Of a stretch of 55,085 nucleotides of DNA, positions 19,757 to 32,500 are shown one piece after another. The position numbers and the translations under genes are program-made. The stretch comes from Chara braunii (lineage: Eukaryota; Streptophyta; Charophyceae; Charales; Characeae): NCBI GenBank assembly GCA_003427395.1, contig BFEA01000311.1:1232200-1287284 (forward strand), given 5' to 3'. Numbering within the stretch: position 1 is the stretch's first letter; the number at the start of each line of letters is the position of its first letter. The notes below the pieces were generated by a model. That model was not told the origin of the DNA, made no database searches, and saw nothing but the letters and a program-made list of their open reading frames with translations.

Positions 19757-19973
19757 ATACATAGACATACAGGCGTATCAGCTCTGGGTGGAAAGTTGGA
19801 AACCTTTGATTTTTTTTTTTGGGTTAAAAAACGAACCTTGCATTGCCAGTAGTCGAATTTCAATTGAAAAAGGGAGCCGGCCAAACTTGTTTTTTTCTTT
19901 TTCTTTTTCTTTTCCAAACTTGTTTTTTTTTTTTTTTTTTTCCGGTTAAAAACAAGCCTTGTAATGTCAATTG

Positions 19974-20005
19974 AAAAAAGGGGCCGGGTTCTTCGGGACA
20001 TCCAT

Positions 20006-20037
<32 letters not shown>

Positions 20038-20105
20038 GGCGCCTGCGCAAGGATGACACGCATAAATCGAGAAATGGTCCAAATTAAAAAAAAAAAAGGG
20101 GCCGG
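19974..20105 (+). pseudogene. U6 snRNA retropseudogene with poly(A) tail and target-site duplication
   Basis: A full-length U6 sequence from GTTCTTCGGGACATCC (19988) to GAAATGGTCCAAATT (20085) is followed by 12 A residues rather than the T-run of a polymerase III gene. The body is nearly canonical, with one substitution in CATGGCGCCTGCGCAAGG. The 14-mer AAAAAAGGGGCCGG occurs just before it (19974-19987) and again at the end of the A tail (20092-20105), a target-site duplication. Together these are marks of LINE-mediated retroposition. Confidence 0.85.
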
Positions 20106-22296
20106 CCAAACATGATTTTTTTTTTTTTTTTTTTTTTGCCAATGTTACGATCCTGGCCAATTCCGAAATATAAAAACATCAGAAAGTACAATGCCGTCCA
20201 ATTGCAAAAAGAAATGAAAGAACTTGAGAGGAGAGAGAGGGAAAGGAGAAGAAGAAGAAGTCAGAAAGAAGAAGAAGATGATGTACTCCAGCATAGACCA
20301 ATGACAAAGCTCTTCTTCTCCACCAACCAATCTCCGCCTCCTTCTCTCCTCCCCTCTTATTCAAACAAGAAATAAGTTCAAATAACAATAATAATGTTGA
20401 ATGGCTGAACCAAAATCAATGTCCGAATCCCACTTCTACTGCAGGCATAACATGAGGTCCACCATAGCCATGGCCACCATTCTCCTTCCTCGTTATTGCA
20501 CAGGCCGAGGCTATGGCGGACTACTGAGGCTTCAGCCTCCTGTTCAAAGGACAACCCAAATCAGCTATGTCGCTGCCCCATTTCAAGAAGCTATGCCGCT
20601 GCTCACTGAACCGCCATGCCTGACTCTACCCCGAGCTTCCTTGGTGCGGCACTACCCCAACGGGGCCTTCCAGATGCAGCGCCTAACAAGGTGATGAAGA
20701 TGTTGTCCACCATAGCCAGGTAGGTACCTCGCCACTCTCCCCCTTGGTCCCCTTCTTCCTCCTCCTCCTACCGGTAGAGCTCCACCATAGCCAAGGTGGA
20801 AGCTCCCGGCTTCTTCCTCCCAGCAGCGNTGTAGCAGCCAGCGCTCTTCCAACCAGCGCTCCAACAGCGTGACGCCCAACTCGCACACTGAAGAATGAGG
20901 CCAAGCTCTTGCCTCGGCCTCTTGATATAGCGGCCTGCTTGCCTCCTGGGCGGTGACTTCCAGGCCGCTCGGCCTCCCAAGCAACCGGTACCTCCCCCCT
21001 TTCGGAGGGAAACATCATTGCAGACTCTGATATTGCCCGTACAGGCTCTAGACTCCGACTGGATGGACTGGTACCGGCCTAGACCTAGCCTACCGCTACT
21101 GGGCCTCTAAAAATGCCAACTTTGTCTTCTTCTGCTCGGCCTCGAGTACCGCACATCTACTGCTACTGGGTGCGGTACCGGCCTACCTGCTACTTGAGTG
21201 TTTTTCCGCTGCTCTAAGCACCGCGGGCCCCTGGCTCCGTTACTTGAGTGTTTTCCCTGCTGCAACCCTCAATGCCACGGCCACAGGTAAGTACCCGCCC
21301 TACGGGCCTACCAAACAAGCAAGTACCCTTGCAGGTCACACACACACTCATCCCAACAAGCACTCAGACAGGCACGCACACATACACACTTAGAAAACAC
21401 AGCAGAATGCGGGAATCTCAGCAAGGCATCCATTCCATCGGCAGAACTTCAGAAATCAGCAGTGCTCTCAGTCTGTGTTATGGTGGGTCATTACACCAAA
21501 CTTCATTTCCAATCTGAACGATCTACAAAAAAAAAGACAGAAGAAATAAGTCCACAAATGTGATAGTGCGAGGAACAAGCCCTCACGGGGCCCTATCAGA
21601 CATCACATGTTCTGGGCAAAGGCCCCCAGCAAGCCAAGTGCCCGCCCTAAGTGAAGGCGGGCCTGAATATTCGTCAAAGGCCAAAATTCGACACTTTCGT
21701 ATGTGGGTATTCAGGCTCTTGCAGCACACCAGTTGGTTGAATGGACGTGCGAGCCTCACGAAGCTGCATTGTACAGTTGGCCCAGGCCTTGACAGTTGCG
21801 CCTCGGCACATGCACACAAAGCAGGGCCGATACATTGAGAAGCAGGCCATCGGCCTATGCAAAAGCAGTACTGTCGACGCACCTGCCTGGGAGCCCTGCA
21901 CAGATGCAGCAAACAGCCCAAGTCCAGAGACTCAGGCCGTGCCCAACTGTAAAAGGGGCCCAGGCCCTCAACTGTAGGCTCAGGCCTGGGCGCAGGGACT
22001 GAGGCCCAACCAGAAGCTACTGGACGCTTCCAGCCAGGCCACACACAGCATCCAGGAGGCTGCCACTTCCATAAAAGAAGTGAGGCAGCTCAGGCCAGGC
22101 ATTCAGGCCTGCTAGGCAATGCGGAAGTGCTGCTGCGCTACTGCTTGATGCTGCGCTGCGGCCAAGGGCGCTGACGGGGCGCATAGAGGTGAGGTGGGGC
22201 GCTGCAGGGCAGCGGGGCGCAGGCGGCCATAGCAGGCCACTACTCCTAAGGCCGCAGCGCAGCCCGCAGCGCAGGCGGCCATAGCAGGCCACTAAT
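20106..22296. other. No gene recognised; mixed repeat and GC-rich sequence
   Basis: T-run (20116-20137), a GA-rich segment and CT-rich text occupy 20106-20390. From 20500 to 22280 the sequence is GC-rich with GGCCT/AGGCC words throughout, an ambiguous base at 20829 and a repeated TACTTGAGTGTTTT block (about 21191 and 21241). AGGCGGCCATAGCAGGCCACTA occurs twice near 22222 and 22272. Frames of up to 153 codons are open, but none is convincing. Confidence 0.4.
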
Positions 22297-22372
22297 CACA
22301 AGAAGATATCAAAGAATAATTTGACAACCCCCCCCCCCCCTTTTTTTTTTTAACTACGCTACATTCTTCTTT
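22297..22372. repeat. Short inverted repeat flanking a C-run/T-run
   Basis: AAGATATCAAAGAA (from about 22303) and TTCTTTGATATCTT (about 22367) are exact inverted copies on either side of a poly(C)-poly(T) block of about 25 bp. Confidence 0.65.
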
Positions 22373-22890
22373 GATATCTTTCACCATCTTTCAATTTCTT
22401 TCAATCCACCTTCACTACCTGCCTACCACTACTCCTAAGGCTCATACAAAGGACCCCTGTAAAACCGTTTTTTTTTCTTGTGTGTGTGTGTGTGGGGGGG
22501 GTGTCAACTTATTATGATTTAAATTTTAAATTTTAAAATGTAAAACCCTGCACAGCGTCGTAGTCGTCTTCATTGTCAAGGGTGTCATTTTCTCTTTTTT
22601 TTCAAAGTCCCTATTTTTTTTTTTTCCTTTGTTTTTTGTGATGTCCTGTGTTTCATGGAGCCCCTCATCCCTCTCTAATCTCTCTAAGCTCGATATGTCT
22701 TTTGGCGCACCCCCTGTTTTTACCTATGGAAGTAACAAGGCCGTAGTCATCATCATGATTCAGAAAGTGAAAAAAAAAAGGAAAAGGGAAAAAAGGAGGA
22801 GGGAAAAAATAACTAGTGCATTCCAGACGGGTGTGTGGTGGGGACGCAGCTTCGCCTCGCCTGGCTCTGGTCGCCATAGCCAGTTCTTTG

Positions 22891-23002
22891 AGGGCCTAGT
22901 TGCACTACTCGCCATCCACCAACATTTTGAAGGCATCTGGATTCAAATTTGTCCAGATTCATTCAGAATGTTGGTGGATGGCGAGTATGGCAACTAGGCC
23001 CT
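22891..23002. repeat. GGGCC fold-back hairpin with 50-bp arms
   Basis: The left arm 22891-22940 begins AGGGCCTAGTTGCACTACTC and the right arm ends GGCAACTAGGCCCT. The arms are about 50 nt with roughly five mismatches and a 12-nt loop. The tips resemble family B (GGGCCT..GC..CACTACTC). This is a candidate non-autonomous DNA element or small-RNA precursor. Confidence 0.8.
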
Positions 23003-23119
23003 GAGAAGCACTTACCTTCGACACAATCACGTCCAAAACAGTTAAAAAATCCCTTCACATCTGAAATGAACAAAATTAATCCGAAAGAGATAAGTCCGAA
23101 GGAGACAAGAGCACTCACG

Positions 23120-23222
23120 CTGGGTGCACCATAATTTGAAAAATTGAAAAACTCAACTCAGTTTTCCAGAAAAGAACCAACCATCATGACTTTCAAGCTC
23201 CTTAACGCCCTGGCTTTCGAAA

Positions 23223-23309
<87 letters not shown>

Positions 23310-23500
23310 CTTGGTTCAAGGTCAAAGCTTGAGTCGGAAAGAATCGCACGCTACACAGGCTTAACCTTCCCTGCTGCGGGCACACCATACTTTGAAAAAG
23401 AATGAGAACTCAAGTTACTCAACTCAAATTTCTGGAAAAGAACAGCCATCGCTTTCCTCAGTTTCCTGTTCATAAACGCTGTACAGGCTTACCCTTCCGG
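23120..23500. repeat. Local duplications around the 3' splice-donor region of the giant gene, with (CT)n
   Basis: GCACCATAATTTGAAAAA (about 23127) recurs as CACACCATACTTTGAAAAAG (about 23381), followed in both cases by AACTCAAnT and CCAGAAAAGAAC or CTGGAAAAGAAC. CGCTACACAGGCTTAACCTT (about 23349) recurs as CGCTGTACAGGCTTACCCTT (about 23478). A (CT)n tract of about 80 bp lies at 23226-23306. The second pair contains the putative donor of the giant exon (minus strand AAGG/GTAAGC). The first copy reads AAGG/TTAAGC, so it has lost the GT. Confidence 0.7.
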
Positions 23501-26500
23501 GCTTCCTCTCTCTTCTCTTTTCTCGACCAGCTGGACACGAAACCCTGTCGAAAACTCCCGAATCCTGGAGGCCACCGCCGAGGAGAGTGATGTGGTAGCT
23601 GTGGTGACTGCGAGATCTCCTCCTCCTCCTCCTCCTCCTCTTCTTCTTCTTCTTCTTCTTCTTCTTCTTCTTCTTCTTCTTCTTCTTCTTCTTCTTCTTC
23701 TTCTTCTAGAATTTCTCCTTCGTACTCTGCTTCTTCCACTTCTGCTTGGATATGGCGGTCAACGGCGCTCTGTCTCGACCGCTCATGAATGGTCACAACC
23801 GCTGCTCCTCTGCTCGCCTTGCTGCGCGAGACAGGCTTATCATTCGTCTCGATCCCGATCCCGATCCCGATCCCGCTCCCGCTCCTGATCCCGAACCCGT
23901 CTTCGTCATCAACATCATAATCTACTTTCTTCTCCCCTTGATAGTGTCTGGAGCTGCATTTTTCTTGGCTATGGATGCCGTTACCCTTCAGTTGCCGTCG
24001 CCTTGTACCTCTGATGACAGACGAAGACGACAAAGTCGTCGAGTGTCGTCCTTGCTTTCCGCCATATCCATCGCCAGGCAGAGCTCCCTTACGCAGATGA
24101 GGAGGTGATGTCGTTGTGTGAGGAGAAATCATTATGTCGCTTCCTCTCTGATCGACCTGGCCCCTCGGGTCAGGATCGTTCATCTCCGTCACGATCTCTC
24201 TCAGACCGACGATGGCCGACTGAGCCTGGCCATGGCCATGGCCATGTTGACCATCATGATCCTTCTTGTGGGCTTTCTTCTTCCATAACGACCTGAACAA
24301 TCGGGAGACAAAGTTTCCTTTTTTGGAAAACCTCTCTCCTTGTTCGTGATGACTTGCAGTTGAACATTCGTCGGAGATTTCGGTATCACGTGAAGATGGC
24401 AACGGCAATGACGCAGAAGACGACAGAACGGCCGATGACCACGAAGCGGACCGCGAGGGAGATGTCGTGGGGCGGACATCCCGATCCCGATCAGGACTTT
24501 GTGTCATCGGACGGCTGTGCCAAGCTCGTGGCATGTGGTAGCGGCTGTCTCGAGCTTGCGAGGGGGACGACGGTGACACAGGAGGAGGAGCAGTGTAAGC
24601 ACCAGCTTCGTCTGCACGAAAGGGAAACAACACGGTGATCACCGAATGCGACGAAGATGGGTTTGGCCGCCCTCGCAACTGCTGAAGGTCACGGATGCCA
24701 TGGTTCTTCCGCCTGCCATCGTCAGCTCCCTCTCCTTTGCCAGTTCCAGTTCCATCTTCAGTTTCAGTTCCATCTTCATCACCGGCTGCAGTCCCAGTTC
24801 CAGTTCCAGTTCCAGTTGCAGTTCCAGTCCCAGTTCTAGTTCCAGTTCCATCCTTAGTTCCATAGCCATTGCCAGTTCCATCATTAGTCCCAGTTTCATA
24901 GCAAGTTCCAGTTCCATAGTCAGTTCCAGTTCCAATTCCAGTCCCATCCTTAGTTCCATAGCCATAGCCAGTTGCATCACCAGTCCCAGTTCCATCCCAA
25001 GTTCCAGTTCCACTGTCAGTTCCATTTCCAGTTCCAGTTCTGGTTCCAGTTCCATGGCCATCGCCATCGCCATTGCCATGGCCTTGTCCATGTTGATGGG
25101 ATGGCCAGGCTCGTGGGAGCTGAGCAGCAGCTGCTGCAGCAGAAGTGTGGGTTACAGTGGCAGAAGGTTCTGAGAGAAGACTTCCAAAGACGTCGTCTTT
25201 CTGATAGATCTGCCCTGGAGGTCGGACACTACAACTTTCCCGAGATGAGTTAACCTCAACCTCATTGAAAACTCCATCGTCACGATGATCATGAAAATTA
25301 GGAGCGAGGGAGACAGACCGACCACCCTTTCGAGGTTTATCTTCGCACTGATTATTGTGAGAATTGTAAGCACGGAAGATAGACTGGCCACCCTTTCGAG
25401 GTTTATCTTGATGCTGGTTGCTCGCTCCTTCCTGCCTAGTAAGAGTTCCACCGTTTTCTACTCGTCGAGGCACAGGGTCGACTGCTGGTGAGGCGACTGC
25501 AGTTACCTGCAGCTTTGCAGCTTGCAGCTCTTGCTCGGCAGCAGCAGCGGCGATGAGATCCTGGCCAAAAGCACATGACCACGGCAATATGTGCGAAGCA
25601 AGATTTGCAGGCGATGTCCCCTCGCACTCGATCATGTCGCCCACTCCGTTGCTTACTCGTTGAATCAGTTGTTGGGTGACAACCTCCAGCTCAAACTCAA
25701 TGCGCTCCGTCTGCTCAACGCTTGGTAGCATGGGAGAAATGGGAGAGGGTGAAATGGGAGACTGCCACGCAAGCTCGCTGTTCTGCTTCTTACTTGTCTG
25801 TTGCTGTCGGAGTTCGAGCCTCGCCAATGATTGCTTTTTTCTTCCTCCTCCACCTCGGTCTTCAAACCTGGTCCTGGATATGTTCCTAGCTGAGGATTCC
25901 TCGAACCTGGTCCAAGTTTGGTTCCTTCTTTGTTCGTCGGCACTCCTCCTGACTGGTGATTCCTCGAACCTGGTGAGAGTTTGGTTCCTTGCTTGCTCCT
26001 CCTCCTCTTCAGATCTGGTCGGCAGTGATTCGTTTTCCCTCTGTTGTTCTTTGAACCTGGTCCGAGTTTTGGTCTGGCATTCTTCGAACCTGGTCCAAAT
26101 TTGGTTGCTTCCATATTCGTCTTCACTCTTCCTGACTGGTGATTCCTTGAACCTGGTGAGAGTTTGGTTCCTTGCTTGCTCCTTCTCTTCAGATCTGATC
26201 GGGGGCAATTCGTTTGCCCGCCGTTGTTCTTTGAACCTGGTCCTGGTCCGGCATTCTTTGAACCTGGTCCAAGTTTGGTTCCTTGATTGCTCATCCTCTT
26301 CAGATCTGGTCGGCGGCGATTCGTTCGCCTGCTGTTGTTCTTTGAACCTGGTGCTGGAAGTGCAGAGTCTCCAGCCTTGCCTCTGCTCTTCTTCTAGCGA
26401 CATCTTGGATCTGTTCCTGGATTTTTGGTCCTCATCTATCCTGGTACAGGATTTGATCCTGGCGTCCTTCTCTTCATACGTGGAATGGAATTTCCTACAG

Positions 26501-29500
26501 GAACGGAGATGAGTCACGACAGTCGTTGGAGGCCAAGCTGCCAAAGTCCAGGCCCTCCCTCGAATGCTATTGGGAAGTTTCTCCTTTCCACTGAGACATA
26601 ATTGCCCTTCATCTTTAACGGTAATATGACCACCTCCCTTGTCGATATATTCTCTCTTCTCCTCTTGCTCTTGATCTTCTTCTTCGCTGTAGTGATTATA
26701 TACCTGCATTGCTGTTTTCGATATGATAGGGATTACAGAGCATGAGGGCGGGAGTGCTGAGCGGCTTTGCAGTCCTAGCAAAGATGAGGTCGATGACGAT
26801 GAAAAGAGCGATCTAGAGGAGGAAGTGGTGGCGGTATGGTGCTCGGCGCACCCATGAAGGGTCAGTGAAAGCTCCTGCATTCCTTCTCCTTCTCCTTCTC
26901 CTTCTCCTTCTCCTTCTCCTTCTCCTCCTCGTACATCAGCTGCAGCAGAGTGATCCTCTATCCAAGCGCATGTAGATGACATAAGAGTAGATGGTATCCC
27001 GAACTCATCGACAGTTCGCCCCCCTTGGGCAACTGATGGGAGTCTGGGAGAGACTGGGTCAAAAAGAGGAGGAGGCAGAGGAGGAGGAGGAGAGATCGTG
27101 GCAATTTCTACCTTAACTTCTGAAGAGTCGATGGTGGTGGCCGTTAAGCGATTGTGTAGGACTGCAGGAAATTGCGGAAGGGCAGCGGTCGGAGGCAGTT
27201 GCTGGGCATTTGACAAACAGGAAGGGTGGGAAGTGGAAACAGGAAGGAGGGGGGAAGAAGAAGGGGAAGGAGGCAAAGGAGGAGCAGGAGAAGAAGGAGC
27301 TGAGTGAGGAGCAGCAGGAGGCAGAGGAGGAGGAAGCCCTGCAACACATGGGTATGTGTGAGCGAGGGCCGTTTGATCCGGGCAGGGCGGTGATACTGAC
27401 ACGTGCAGACAACTCCATGAGGACAATGAACATGGTGCAGCATCCTGCGGATGACGTGTCGCCAACGTAGATGGCGGTGGTGGCAATAGAGGTGCAATTG
27501 CTGGTCCACTCTGTGGAAGTGGAAGAGATTCTGATTCCTTGACGAAGCCCGGAGAAGACACAGGGTTCCCTGACTCCACCTTAGCCCCGACAGACACGAT
27601 CTTCCCGGGGGTCGAACAGCTGACGTCCTCTTTCCTAACGGCTGATGCAAACTGGGTAAACAACTGGTGATTCTCCTCCTCCTGCGAGGAGTGGTTCCAT
27701 GGAGCACTGGCGCGGATTCGCTCCCCATACGAACCAGGGAGATCGTGATTTGCGAGACTGAGTTCTTGCCCTCCGGGATGAGCCTGGTATGATGGCAACC
27801 TGATCCCGACAGAGCTGCTGACTGTGTTCGGGTCGGTGGAGTTAAGGACAGTCACTGTGCTGCAAAGTGTCAGTCCCTGTTGAGCAGATCGCTGCAAGTC
27901 AGAGAACCGGCTGACTGTCTGGGAAGCTCTAGAGACAAGGACAGCAGCACAGCGTTGACATATCAACTGGGAGTCAGGTCGCTGAAGAGGGGAAAAGGCT
28001 GTTCTTTCGCTGACGTGCAGCGAGTCCCAGGTATCAAAGAAGCATCCTTCTGTCGATGGAGTTGTCGGGGCGGAAGAGGTCAGATGTGTGACACTCTGTG
28101 TGACACTCCTCGTCACATTTGAGAGGGAGAATGGTGACTCCAGCTCGCCATAGGGCGTACCCGAGGGAGAGCAGAGGTGCAGAGACAGAATCGGAGAAGA
28201 TGTAGTAGTCGTAGGAGGAGGGGACTTCACAAACAAGTCGTCTTGACAAAGCGGCGAAGAGAGAGAGAACAGTGGAGCAGGTGAGGACAAAGAAGATGGT
28301 GTGGGAACAGGCCATGCTATCCTTTCTGTGAAATTCTGTTGCCAAGAAGGCAGATATGGCAATTCATAGGCACCACCCTCCATGCACTGAGAACTTAACT
28401 GGTGACTGTCAGACAGATTCAGACTGTCATAAGCCTCGATCGGCTGAGTGGGAGTGCAGGTACTCCGAGGTAACCGAGCACACTCAGAAGCCACAGTGAA
28501 GGAGTCCTGTGAACGCCGGTCTCGGGGGACCCCTCCCCCTCCCCCTCCCCCTCCCCCTCCTCCTCCTCCTCCACATCCTCCTTCTTGATGGGATTGGGAG
28601 GTAGGCAATGGCGAGGAAGTTGTTGGACCCTCCTCCTTTGACTCAGTCTTGTGCTGGTAGTCTGGCGTGATTGCTCTTGTATAAGGCTGTGAAGCATGTA
28701 TGGGATCACTACGGAGATGACTTAGAGTTTCAGCTGGCAAAGTCCATCCGGACATTGCCGTAAGATAGCCAGCTGAGGAGGGTTGGGGGGGAACGATGAA
28801 GCCAAGGAGAGGAGAAGCGCTTTCAGGATCACGTTGGGGTCCATATGGTCCATTTTCCACGGACCTGGTCCAAAGCACAGGTAAGAAGGGAAGGTTGGTT
28901 AAGTTGTAAGGCAGCAGGAGGTATCCCCTTTGTACCCCCCCCGAATCTGCTACATTTGCTTGATCTGGGAGCCATGAAGGGGAAGGAGGTGGACAGAGTG
29001 ATTGAAAGGAAGGAGGTGATGAGAGTGAAGTCGACATGATAACCGTAGGAAGTGGTTGGTGATTCTCTTTCTCCTTCTCTGATCTAAGTACGAGACTCGG
29101 CTCTACTGCATTTGGTTGTGGGAGCGATGAGGGGGAAGGAGGTGGAGAGTGTGATGAGAGTGATGAGGTTGATACACTAACTGCAGGAAGCAGTGGCCGA
29201 TTCCCTTTCTCTGCTGTAAGTACGAAACTCGGCTGTACTGCATTTGGTTGTGGGAGCCATGAAGGGGAAGGAGGTGGAGAGAGTGATGAAAGGGCTGGAG
29301 GTGATGAGGGTGAGGGTGATACTTTAACGGCAGGAAGCAGTGGGCGATTCTCTGATCGGAGAACGAAACCGTTAGACGACGAAGGACACAAGGAAGCCGT
29401 TTCTGAAGATGGAGACCCGGCAAGTGGCTGCAGGTGGTAGACCGGAAGAGATGGTGCAGAATACGGCAATGTAAGACAAGGTAGGGTTTGATGTGAAACC

Positions 29501-32500
29501 AGCTGCTGCTCGGAAGATGATACAGGACGAACAGGACATAGATTGGACATGGAGGAGAAGCCATCTGTTGAAGGACGGGAAGATGCAACAGAAGAAGGAT
29601 ATGGATGAGCTGACAGGGTTGAAGGACCAGCAAACACCATACTTCCCGGGGATAACGACGGGAGGAAGCTGGCGAACATTGGCTTGGTCGAGAATGATTC
29701 TTCATGTCCTGGCAGTTGGGACCCAGGTGGTTGTGGCATATCAGAGGTTGAGACCTCACAATTGAGTGCAGCAGCAGAAGGACATGGTGGTGGTGATTGG
29801 GAAGAAGACAAGCCAAATGGCGCACATGCCCGGGACAACGATGGGGAGCAACTGTCGAAGGCCATTGTTGTCGAGAGAGATAAGTCATGTGCTGGCAGTC
29901 TGGATCCGGGTGGTTGTGACATACCAGAGGCAGAGACCCCACAATTCTCGACAAGGGAGGAAGAATCTGGTGAAGGCGAATGGGAGGGGGACTCCCATCC
30001 AGTCTGAGTTGATGGCATAGGTGGGAACAAGCAAGTTGACATAGAGGAATCAGAGGATGAACATGCAGGAGGAGAAGGGAAACAAAGAGATAGCGGAGTA
30101 GGGGGAAGAGAAAGAGGAGGAAAAGGAGGACGAGGGGGAGGAGCAGAACGAGGAGTAGTAAAATGAAGAGCAGCTGAAGAAGAAGCAAGAGGAGGAGGGG
30201 GAAGAGGGGGAGAACGAGGAGAAGGAGAAGGATGCGGAGGCGCGAGAGGAGGAGAGGCAGGAAGAGGAGGAGGAGAAGCAGTAAGAAGGGGAGAAGCAGG
30301 AAGAGGAGGAGGAGAAGCAGGAAGAGGAGGCGGAGAAGGAGGAGAAAGAGTAGTAAAAGGAAGAGAAGCTGAAGACGAAGCAAGAGGAGGAGGAGGGGGA
30401 AGAGGGGGAGGACGAGGAGAAGAAGCACGAAAAGGAGAAGGAGAGGGATGAGGAGGCACAAGAGGAGAAGCAGGAACAGGAGGAGGAACTTCTCTTCTGG
30501 GTATGCCGTGGTCCACACCATTCTGAGTAAAATGGCCTGGCATAATTTCTTTGCCTTGGTCATTCTCTGAAGCACATGATCCTGAAGCTGTGATTGGCGA
30601 TGATGCTGTCAATGATGACGTGTTAAGACCAAGGTCTACGGATTGATGAAGACATTGAAGAGGACTCACAGCTTCATGCAGTTCAGACATGAAAGAGATG
30701 TGTTCAAGTCCATAATTGGAACTTGAGAGACGTGATTCGGTGTTAGGTGGGAGTTGTGGAAAAGGAGGGGATATCAATGGTAGAACAGTTTCCATGAGGG
30801 AGAACTGGGGTTGGGGTGGTGGTAATTTTCCAGCGCATGGATCTTCATGTCCTGCCGATGGGAGTTCACCCAAGGCAGTCGTCAGTGATGCAGTCGAGAC
30901 CTCGGAAATACAAGCAACTTCATCGCCGGGAAAGATCATCTGCGCTGCTAGATCATAGAACACCAGGGGATTGTTACTTTCTCCCAACGTGGGAGGTAGG
31001 CACTTCCTATGAGTTGTTACTGCGGTAACTGGCAACCCGAAAGCTTGCCCTTGTGTCAGAGAGGTTATCACAGAATCCGCCGACTGAAAAGCTTGCCCTG
31101 GTGACAGCGAAAGGCAGTGATTGGTGGCAGGTTGGAGCAATCCTTGCACTGTCTCCGCTGGGTTGGAGAGAAGGCCACATGCAGCTTCATCGACTAGGTT
31201 CTCGAATGTCTGGCCTGTGAACTTGTCCCGAGCGCTGTCAGTTGCTTCTCGAGGGTTAGCACAAGGAGGACATCGATCGTCGGAGTGCGACAGCTGCAAA
31301 ACCTGGCTTACTACAGGAGAAGAAAGATCAAGCAGCATGACAGACATTTCCGGCAGACTCGGGGAGCTACAAGGAGGATATTGAACGTCAGAGTGCGACA
31401 GCTGCAATACCTCGCCTACTACAGGAGAAGAAAGATCAAGAAGCGTGACAGACGTCTTCCCCGTCCGACTCGGGGAGTGATCCCACTGGTTGATTGAATT
31501 GGCACCCTCTTCGGCCACAGATTTAGTTGATGGGATCTCAATATGAGAGGGGGTCTTGACAACAACTCCAGGTGCATATTGAATCGATAAACTCCCAGCG
31601 TAAGAGGTGGTTCTCGCGGCAGAATAAGGAAGATGAGGAAGAGGGTCCGAGGTCTCCAACAGACTCCGTACTTGAACAAACTGGTTGATCGAATCGGTGT
31701 TTATCTCAGCTGCAGAATGACTTGATGGGATCCGAATGTGAGAGCGCTGAGAGGTGGTCGTCACATCGACTCCAGGTGCAGATTGAATTGAATGGATTTC
31801 GATGTGAGGTGTGGTTCGAACCGCAGGAGAAGGAATATGAAGAAGACTTAGAAGCGTAACAGACGTCTCTGACAGAGTCTGGGCATGAGCACACTGGTCG
31901 CCTGCACTGACATCCACTTCAGTCAGAGATGAAATCGACGGGTTCCCGTTGCCAGAGGCAGGGAGATCGACTCCAGCTTCAGTTTGAATGGATTGGATCG
32001 CAGAGTGAGACGTGGTTCCCGATGAATGGTGGGAATACGATGATGGCTGCAGTGATGGTTGTGCATCTATCACCATGACCGTTTTGGGAGGTACAGGTTG
32101 CATTTCGAGTTGCGATGCCGCTGCCACGGTACACGAACTCAGCCCGAGAGTATGTAGGATACCTCCCGAAGAGGATAGAGGAGGAGACGTAAGAGACGAG
32201 GGATGTGAAGGCAGAGTGCTGTGAGTTGTTGACGGAGCTGACAGCGAAGACATTGATTGCCATAGTTGCTGTGGCTGAAGCTCTTGAAGAGATAACGGTG
32301 AACAGAGGCATTGTGACAGCAAGGAGGTGTCCAACTGTGATGTCATCATACACATTGACGAAGTGCCTGAGGAGGACATGGACAGGCAAACAGCCACATC
32401 GGCAATGGATAAAGAGGAAGAGGAGGATGAGGAGGAGGAGGAGGAAGGGAAAGCTGACTGTTCTGTTGGTGTGAATGGTGGAGCTAACTGTCGTTCGATT

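Noticed and set aside
24646-25173. Plus-strand frames of 150-280 codons (24646-25173, 25676-26512, 27098-27433) opposite the giant exon
   Set aside because: They are Ser-rich shadows of the minus-strand repeats. The minus frame is far longer, and these carry no independent signal.
29103-30575. A 490-codon Leu-rich minus-strand frame
   Set aside because: It overlaps the giant exon in another frame and is produced by the same (GGAGAA)n text; the poly-Leu composition has no membrane-protein organisation.
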